Part shown: piece after piece, positions 57,598-64,000 of the stretch
Layout of the letters: each line of letters starts with the position of its first letter
Position numbering within the stretch: the first letter of the stretch is position 1
DNA from: Ceratorhiza oryzae-sativae
Lineage: Eukaryota; Basidiomycota; Agaricomycetes; Cantharellales; Ceratobasidiaceae
Length of the DNA: 64,000 nt
Direction of reading: 5' to 3'
NCBI GenBank assembly: GCA_030998015.1
Contig: JARWMV010000233.1
Location: 2,480,001-2,544,000 of the forward strand
Notes under the pieces: model-generated
The model's database searches: none
Told to the model about the DNA's origin: nothing
What the model saw: only the letters and a program-made list of their open reading frames with translations
Made by a program: the position numbers and the translations under genes

Positions 57598-59222
57598 CTA
57601 CTCAAAGGCACAGCTATACTCCTTGCCTTCGCGTGAATCCCCAATCGGAGGTACCCAAACTGTTTCCGTCACCTGAACCTGGCGACGAACAACCCAGTAG
57701 CCCCCTGGAATTACCCCATAGCATTCAGAGATCCGCCAAAGATTTGGGAATGTGTTTGATAGTATCTGGACGACGCCCGGCCATTTATCTCGTTTCTCAG
57801 ACCATGGAATTTCCAGGTTGAAGGCGAGAACTCGAAGGTTTGGCAGGCGGGCGAGTGTTTCGAGAAACGCGTCCTGATAAATGGATAAGATTAGGAGCTC
57901 CCAACTAGCCGATTTGGGTGTACGTACAAAGTCCGTGATTGCAGGCTCTAGCTCCAGCTCCTCCAAACGAGGATGAACGGTTGCTATATGTTCGTGCGGG
58001 ATGGTCCGTGTGGTTCCGCCGCCGAATCCGAACCGTGCCGAGAGCACCTGAAGCGAAGGCATAAGTCGAAGCGCTTCGGGTACAAGGTGCATATATTCCT
58101 CAAGTCTACCGGTGATACGTAGGGTCCTGATTTGTGAGACGAGCGGCGATGATAATAGCGCTTTGCATAGGACTGCAGGGGCCGCAAAATCACGAAGCGA
58201 TGGAAAGAACCTTTCGAAGCCTGTTTGGACGCCACTCGCACTATTATTCTGATAATTTTCAAATGTGATCGTTCGGAGTGTGGGATGGCGGAGCAAGAAG
58301 CTGCGAAGAGACTCCATTGTGGGCGAGCTGAAAAAGCCACCCCAATCCTCCTCCAGGGCGCCATAAGCATGAAGTGTATGGAGGCATGAGAGTGTGGCAT
58401 CTCCGAGCATGGCACATATGGCATTGAGTGACCAAGATACACCAAAGACATTGGTGGCGGAAAGGCTTATGCTGAGAACTTCAAGGCCAGAGCACCTACT
58501 CAATAGCAAAGCAAGCTTTTGGGGATAATGTTGCAGAAGCCCATCTGGTCATTCGCCACCTTAGTGCGAGCCGACCGAACAGAACGGATCAACTTACCCA
58601 TGTTTGGGGCATCGATGGAGAAGTATTTGAGACCTCGAAACGCAAAGATACTTGAATCTTTATTAGCAGAAGAGAAATAAACCGGAATAACACTCTCACC
58701 TGTTGCAACGATCTAATGGTGCGTATTGAATCAGTTTCGTGAGTAAGCGGATCACGGTCAAAATCCACACACCTGGATCACCCCATCCCCTATTCCCCAT
58801 GTAACAGTCTATCGAATGGAAACTTGAACACCGGTTTTGTAATATTTCCGTCGTCTCTGTGGGGGGCAAGAAAGGCAGATACCAACCCACACATTCTAGC
58901 CGATACGCAACTATCAAAATATCATGCAGATGCCGCATATCATCTTCAACAATCGATGTAGTGCTTCTGTAGCCCCAGCTTTTCACTACCGTTCCTATAA
59001 TGATTCCTTTTATATGATGTTTCACGGAGAGCCCGGTAGCACAGTCTTTTAGAATTCGCCGTCTCATTTGTGTGACGCGTAAGCTATTCGATAAGCGCAC
59101 GATACGATATAGGTGAGGGACGCAAGAAGCTGCCAGTTTCGAGAGACAACCGACATGCGACAAAGATCAACAGGGAGCAAATAGTATAGTATATTGTTCC
59201 ATATTTCAGGAGGGATTTCCAT
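57598..59222 (-). CDS. F-box protein, possible frameshift near the N-terminus
   Basis: From the ATG at 59222 the protein begins MEIPPEIWNNILYYLLPVDL, continuing CRMSVVSRNWQLLAS, a clear F-box. The next expected words (PHLYRIVRLSNSL) are present but one frame off, with no good intron between, at about 59115-59125. Later exons read SLVEDDMRHLHDI-like sequence and, from 58509 to 57598, a long exon with leucine-rich, LRR-like segments (TLSCLHTLHAYG, HPTLRTITFENY, LARLPNLRVLAFNLE). F-box proteins of this kind recruit substrates to SCF ubiquitin ligases through Skp1. The gene may be intact with an unresolved splice, or broken by one base. Confidence 0.7.
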
Positions 59223-59599
59223 GGATAACCTAGGTCGCTTAGTCTAGCTACCGAGCTTCTGACTCCTGCAATAGCTGTGGATTCTTCAATAACACCCCCT
59301 GGCTAAGGTGACATGAATGAAATACTATTAGAGCAGTGATGGAATGTGGAGATACGGATTCAATGGTACGATGAGTGTGACGAGGGATTCCAGATAGTGA
59401 GATACGTCATGGTCATCGAGAACCCTGACCCACCAAATGCAAATATATGTTCTTTACCTGCCAGTTTGACACCACTCGCCCAATCCTATCCCCCACACCC
59501 GAAGTCCACCTGCTGGATAATGCACATAATTCCTTCATTTCATTTTCTACTAGCTTTTCCCAAGCGGGATACACAATTTTTGTTCATTTATTTCACAAT
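59223..59599. other. Intergenic, no gene seen
   Basis: This 377-bp stretch lies between the start of the F-box gene and the 3' end of the peptidase gene. Nothing recognised. Confidence 0.45.
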
Positions 59600-62015
59600 T
59601 CACGGGTGGACCTCAAGCCCGAGAACTTCGCCATACCATCGAATCTCCAGCTCTAGTGCCTGCTTAATTGTATCCGCCCTCCTCCACCCATGTCCTTCTC
59701 CTTCAAACAAGACATATTTAACTTTTCCTCCATTGTCCTTTATCTTTTTCTCCATCAACTCGGCTTGGTTCGGAGGAACCACGGCGTCTAGGGAGCCTTG
59801 CAATATCTGGAGGCCAACAGTTAAGTCCATGAACGCCGACGATCCATTTTTCATACACACCAAGAGCGGCGCCGTGATTTTTTCAGCATGGAAAGCCGGT
59901 GAGCGTTCCTTGTAAACCTCGGGGATTTCTGAAAGGCTACCTCCCACAAGCTTGTGAAGATACTGGCTTTCGAATTTGTGAGTATCTTGCTCGAGAGCAG
60001 CAAGATCGGAAACCCCGTAGGATCTACAAAATTAATAAGCATCAGCTATATCCAGATAAGATGGTCAAAGAGCTCACGAGGTCCCAGTAGCGTAAACCTT
60101 GGACGCTGCCACCAAAGCCGCAAGGACCGTGTAGCCTCCTATAAATGCGCGTTAAAAAGAGTGTGATAGCACCTCCGGTCATGGAGACACACCGGCCGAG
60201 CCCCCTCGAATGGCAACGCGCTTCGGGTCAACAAGCCCAGCTTTGCCCAATTCGTACACAGAGGACACACAATCCTCAACATCGGCGATACCCCATTTCC
60301 CGGCAAGACGTTCGCTAGATAAAGATGTGACTCCGTGTTTTATGGCAGAATTTATGGCAGTCATACCGGTACGCCCTCCCATAACCAGAGGACCCTCCAT
60401 AATTCACGTCAACCCTGTTAAACCTCGTTAATCTCCCATAGTAAGCACAATCAGCGCTTCACATACCAGGCCCATCCGCGGCTCGTCCAATATTGTGTCA
60501 ACCACTTCAGTCCAGGAGAAACCCGAGATGTCGGTCCTCCGTGTACATTCACAATGCACGGCGGCTTCTCTTCGTCCGGCCCAACGTAATCCTTGTTTTT
60601 GGGTGGGTAGAAAATGACATGCAAGGGTTTCTTCACGAGTCCCTCCCCAACGTCGAATGCCTTCGGCTCTCCGCTAGAGAACTCGAAGTCTTTGAGAGCA
60701 GGAATCGACAAAGCGCTCGTCGTCTCCTTGATTGTGGTGTACTTGGGCTTTCCCAGTAGAAGGGAAACTTTGACAAGCGCAGCGGGACGGTCGTCGCCTG
60801 TTCCGACAAACACTGCCGTCGCACCGGCACCAGCGCCATCGAGGGGCAAGGCTCTCAAAGAAGACGTGGAGACATAGGGACTCGAGACGAACGAATAACG
60901 CTTCCCAAACAAGTCAATGACAAGGAAACCGGTTTGCCCATCGACCGATCCCGGCACGAGGATGGTATCTTCACGAAGGATGGCATAATCGGAATTACCC
61001 AGAAGCCAAGCTGGCTCGGCAAAATCTTGCTCGATCGGTTCGCCAAGACCGAGGTGGGTGGTCCCGGCATCGCAGTCGTGAACGTAGTGATTATAAAACC
61101 CGGTTTTGTCAGAAAGGAAAACGAGTTTAGAAGGGGAAGACCAATCCGGCTGTGTGATTGAGTTAGTTTCGCGGGCTCCGGCAATCAGGGTTGGTGAGCG
61201 TCGATCGAGAACGACTCGGAAGAGAGGCTGAGGGAAGTAACATAAAGCTCCGAGCCTTCCCAGGGCATGTCTGGGTGCCACCTACAAGCCGATATTGATA
61301 TTAAGCATAAGGGCCACAAAACAAAACGCTTGCCATTGTACCCATGCTAGTCTCTTTCCATCGGGACTAAATCGACCAAATGCATAAAAGTCGGCCCCTT
61401 CGGCAATTGTCTTGACAGTTTGCGTCTTGGTGTCTATTATCACCAATGTATTGACGACATCAGCGGGAGCAGGTTTTGTGTGATCCTCTAGAATGCTGAT
61501 AACGAGGTGAGGCAATGTGGGATGGAACCGAAAATCTCCAAAACGATGGCTTGGGTTCTCTATGTCGCAGTTAGTCTCGAACACGAACAATTCTTAGGGG
61601 AGAAGTTCTCGCCTGGAGTAACCGGCTTTGGCTCTTCCCAGGCGTCACCTGACTTGGCGCAAATATAGACCCGTTTCGTGGTCCAGTCGGTGAACAAGAC
61701 AGTATCCCTGTAGACCGCCGTAGCCGATCCTCCGTATTCGTGAACACCGGTGCGAGCGTTCCACTCAGAACCGAACACATCCTTTCACTGTCCGTGTGGA
61801 CCAGCACTCGGCGGCCTCGCTCATGTGGACGATCTTCTACATGGTAGACGACACCGTTCGCGGCGTCAACGATGACTTCAGCGATCGAGATCGTCTGTTG
61901 ATATAAGACGGTCAATCGAGCAATGGGCCCAGGGTTTTATAATCACCTTTTCCGTGATGACATCAGTGGTCAGGGGCGAAGTCCAAGTACCAAACGGCGC
62001 GGTTGTGGGCGACAT
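59600..62015 (-). CDS. S9 family prolyl-oligopeptidase-type serine peptidase
   Basis: The ATG at 62015 gives [20 protein letters not shown]. The N-terminal half is beta-propeller-like ([51 protein letters not shown]). The C-terminal alpha/beta hydrolase domain begins near [13 protein letters not shown]. The catalytic Ser lies in [12 protein letters not shown] (split by an intron near 60.17 kb), the Asp in [13 protein letters not shown] and the His in [12 protein letters not shown]. The protein ends VLGLEVHP at 59600-59602. This layout matches the S9C acylaminoacyl-peptidase/dipeptidyl-peptidase 5-like branch. No signal peptide is visible, so it is probably cytosolic. Confidence 0.9.
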
Positions 62016-63615
62016 GCTGAGCAGCAAATCAAGTGTGTTGACGGTACAGGCTGGTCAACGGGATGTTTGTCCGCTCGGGATCCAGCCGGAGAGGCGTGAT
62101 GTGATCGCCCACATCGTCGTGATGAACAGACTCACGTGTCGGTTACGTCATTAATAATAATAACAGGTACGCAACCCCAACACCTGCAACCGACAAAGGC
62201 AATTTGAATGTGCAATCACATAAAAGCCAAATTGGAGATGGTTTGAAATCCTTCTTTGCGCTTATCACCTCATGGCTAGATCACATCATCCTAGCTCAAA
62301 CACTGGCCCAATGCACATTTCGCTCAACCAGGCATTGCACTCTACAACGGTCAGGCGGGGTTCCTTTCACACAGAGGCAGCCTTTGCGCTGCTGTTTGCA
62401 GACCTTGCCATCAGGTTGCCATCCTAAGTGTACGACATATAATCACACCTTCAAAACGTAATTGATCACCAAATAGATTACTGTTTTGGCTTCTGTTCTG
62501 ATCCACCGAAGAAACCCCTGCTCATCACTGTTTAGACCTAAGAGTGGCCCTATGCCTGAACGTCGTAAAGCACTCTAGTATCCTCCCGTAATGTATAGCG
62601 ATAAGTTTGTCCCGAGCTAGCCTTCGTATGTCAAAGCCTCAGCTAGTCTTGACTTGATCAGGTAAAGACGAGCAACCAGCGAAGCCAAAGCAGCACCCGA
62701 TCAAACGACCTAGAAGGCTTGGTTAATGAAGTAATTTTCGGGTGTAACTTCGGAAACGTGGGAACTCGTGGATGTTGTGTACACGTCCAGGCGTCAACAT
62801 GCACCCTGCGAGGCTGGCAGGAGCTTTCTAAGCCTAAGCCGTCGAATGAGAAACACACAGCCAGATATTTACCGGACTAAGTATTTGGCTGATTCCCGGT
62901 GAGTTACGATTATAACCAGATGTAGACTTCGTGGTGCGGCAGAGGGTATAACGATGTATTTGACCCAGTATCATGAGGCCTGGTCGTTCTGATATTGTAT
63001 CTCCACCGAGCGATTCACAACGAGAGAGGAACAGAGGGGAAAATCCAAGGTGAGCTTAAGTTTTTTTTTCAAAAGGGCTAGACTTCAAAGTGGGAATTCG
63101 ACGAAAAAGCGGGCCACAGACCTCTTCGGCGGCGAGCGGGTGATCATAGACCGACGGGGTCGAGTACCAATCCATCACACAAGTCACGGACCATAAGATT
63201 GGATGTGGTTTGGCCCTTGGGTGCGACGCAATCTGCAGATCCTATTAGAAAGACGACGGGTTGGGTTCGCGGCGCGAGGGGAGGCTGGTTGAAGAGTTGG
63301 ATCATCCACAAGGTCATGACACATCATGACTAATCTAGTCCCACCAACTCGGACTATCCAGCGCATACAGGATCTAGTTTATCCTTTCTGGGAATAACCG
63401 CCCCTCAGCCCCCGTTTGAACAATGCAACAAATATAAATTGATTTGATCCAAACGGTAACAATTAACGTCGTAGGCGGCAATAGGCTGGCTGTAACACCA
63501 TCCTGGAATCAATTGGTGAGGCTTGATCATGCTTCAGCTGGGACTTGGAGACACCCACCCGCAATTCATTGATTGTCGATGACGTGGATACGAGTCAGCT
63601 TTAGTGACGGGTGGT
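62016..63615. other. Intergenic, no gene seen
   Basis: This 1.6-kb stretch starts with the promoter side of the peptidase gene, including a short TAA repeat at about 62151-62162. Frames are short and unrecognised. A T-run lies near 63061. Confidence 0.4.
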
Positions 63616-64000
63616 CTACTCTGCTTCTCCAGTTGGTTCCACGTTGGTGTACCCCTGACTCGACACCGCCTTTCCACTCCCCTCCTCAGGTTCCCCCTGA
63701 AGCTTCACCCTAGCGTTCCGACCCAGACTATAAATCCCGCTGAACTGAGTGAGACCGACAGCGAACCCAAAGGCGACACATCCCATAATGAACAATGTTG
63801 GATCGCCTTTATTCATACCAATGAGCGCCGCCGACAGAAACTGGAGAGCGATGGTCCTTGCGAAAGATATATCGTCGGCGAGTCCGGAGAGCTGAATAAT
63901 ATCTAGCTCAAGTCCGAAAAGACAGAGAGACCCTGACAACATGTGGACACTTCCTATGATTGCTCCGATGGACAGGTCGGTAAGGGCGCAGAGAAGCGTC
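63616..64000 (-). CDS. C-terminal part of a membrane protein (runs off the window)
   Basis: The minus-strand frame is open from the window edge (LCALTDLSIGAIIGSVHMLS) to the stop at 63616-63618. It has about three hydrophobic segments (around IIGSVHMLSGSLCLFGLE, ALQFLSAALIG and LFIMGCVAFGFAVGLTQFSG), then a hydrophilic tail ending NVEPTGEAE. I do not recognise the family. The start lies beyond 64000. Confidence 0.55.
   Translation of the reverse strand, partial: TLLCALTDLSIGAIIGSVHMLSGSLCLFGLELDIIQLSGLADDISFARTIALQFLSAALIGMNKGDPTLFIMGCVAFGFAVGLTQFSGIYSLGRNARVKLQGEPEEGSGKAVSSQGYTNVEPTGEAE

Overview
The window looks like nuclear DNA of a filamentous basidiomycete, probably an Agaricomycete and perhaps a Rhizoctonia-like fungus (inference from gene content, not a database match). 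Genes are dense, lie on both strands and are cut by many short GT-AG introns (about 45-65 nt). The gene set is fungal: an ABCC transporter, a UapA-type purine permease, glycogen phosphorylase, a WD40-protein kinase, a DUF6589 protein, an S9 peptidase, an F-box protein, and copia and LINE elements.

Layout. 1-3.2 kb: a decayed WD40-kinase copy (+). 3.2-7.8 kb: a large protein with a helical N-terminus and a long disordered tail (+). 8.2-11.4 kb: a divergent pair sharing a 93-bp promoter, namely a tandem two-domain SUMO-like gene (-) and a Rieske-DUF455 fusion (+). 11.7-12.9 kb: a short-chain dehydrogenase (-). 13.9-20.4 kb: an ABCC/MRP transporter (-). 22.3-25.5 kb: a second WD40-kinase copy (-) with a premature stop and a 5'-truncated LINE in one intron. 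26.1-28.6 kb: a xanthine/uric acid permease (-). 28.9-35.6 kb: a divergent RecQ-like helicase / DUF6589 pair enclosed by diverged inverted repeats of about 170 bp. 36.6-43.8 kb: a repeat island with a solo LTR and a young full-length copia retrotransposon. 44.1-50.4 kb: a UvrD/TRANK1-like superfamily 1 helicase-type protein (+). 50.7-51.5 kb: an MDP-1 type phosphatase (-). 53.2-56.9 kb: glycogen phosphorylase (+), apparently with a 2-nt exon. 57.6-59.2 kb: an F-box protein (-). 59.6-62.0 kb: an S9 family peptidase (-). 63.6-64 kb: the 3' end of a membrane protein (-) that runs off the window.

Most host genes are unrelated housekeeping or transport genes. The points most worth following are the inverted-repeat-bounded RecQ/DUF6589 unit, the SUMO gene whose two domains share intron positions, and the 2-nt exon. 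The copia element is nearly new: its LTRs differ at 1 of 293 positions, it has a 5-bp target duplication, and its primer site matches the anticodon arm of initiator tRNA-Met. Exon boundaries were worked out by eye from splice motifs and frame continuity; no alignment or transcript data were used.
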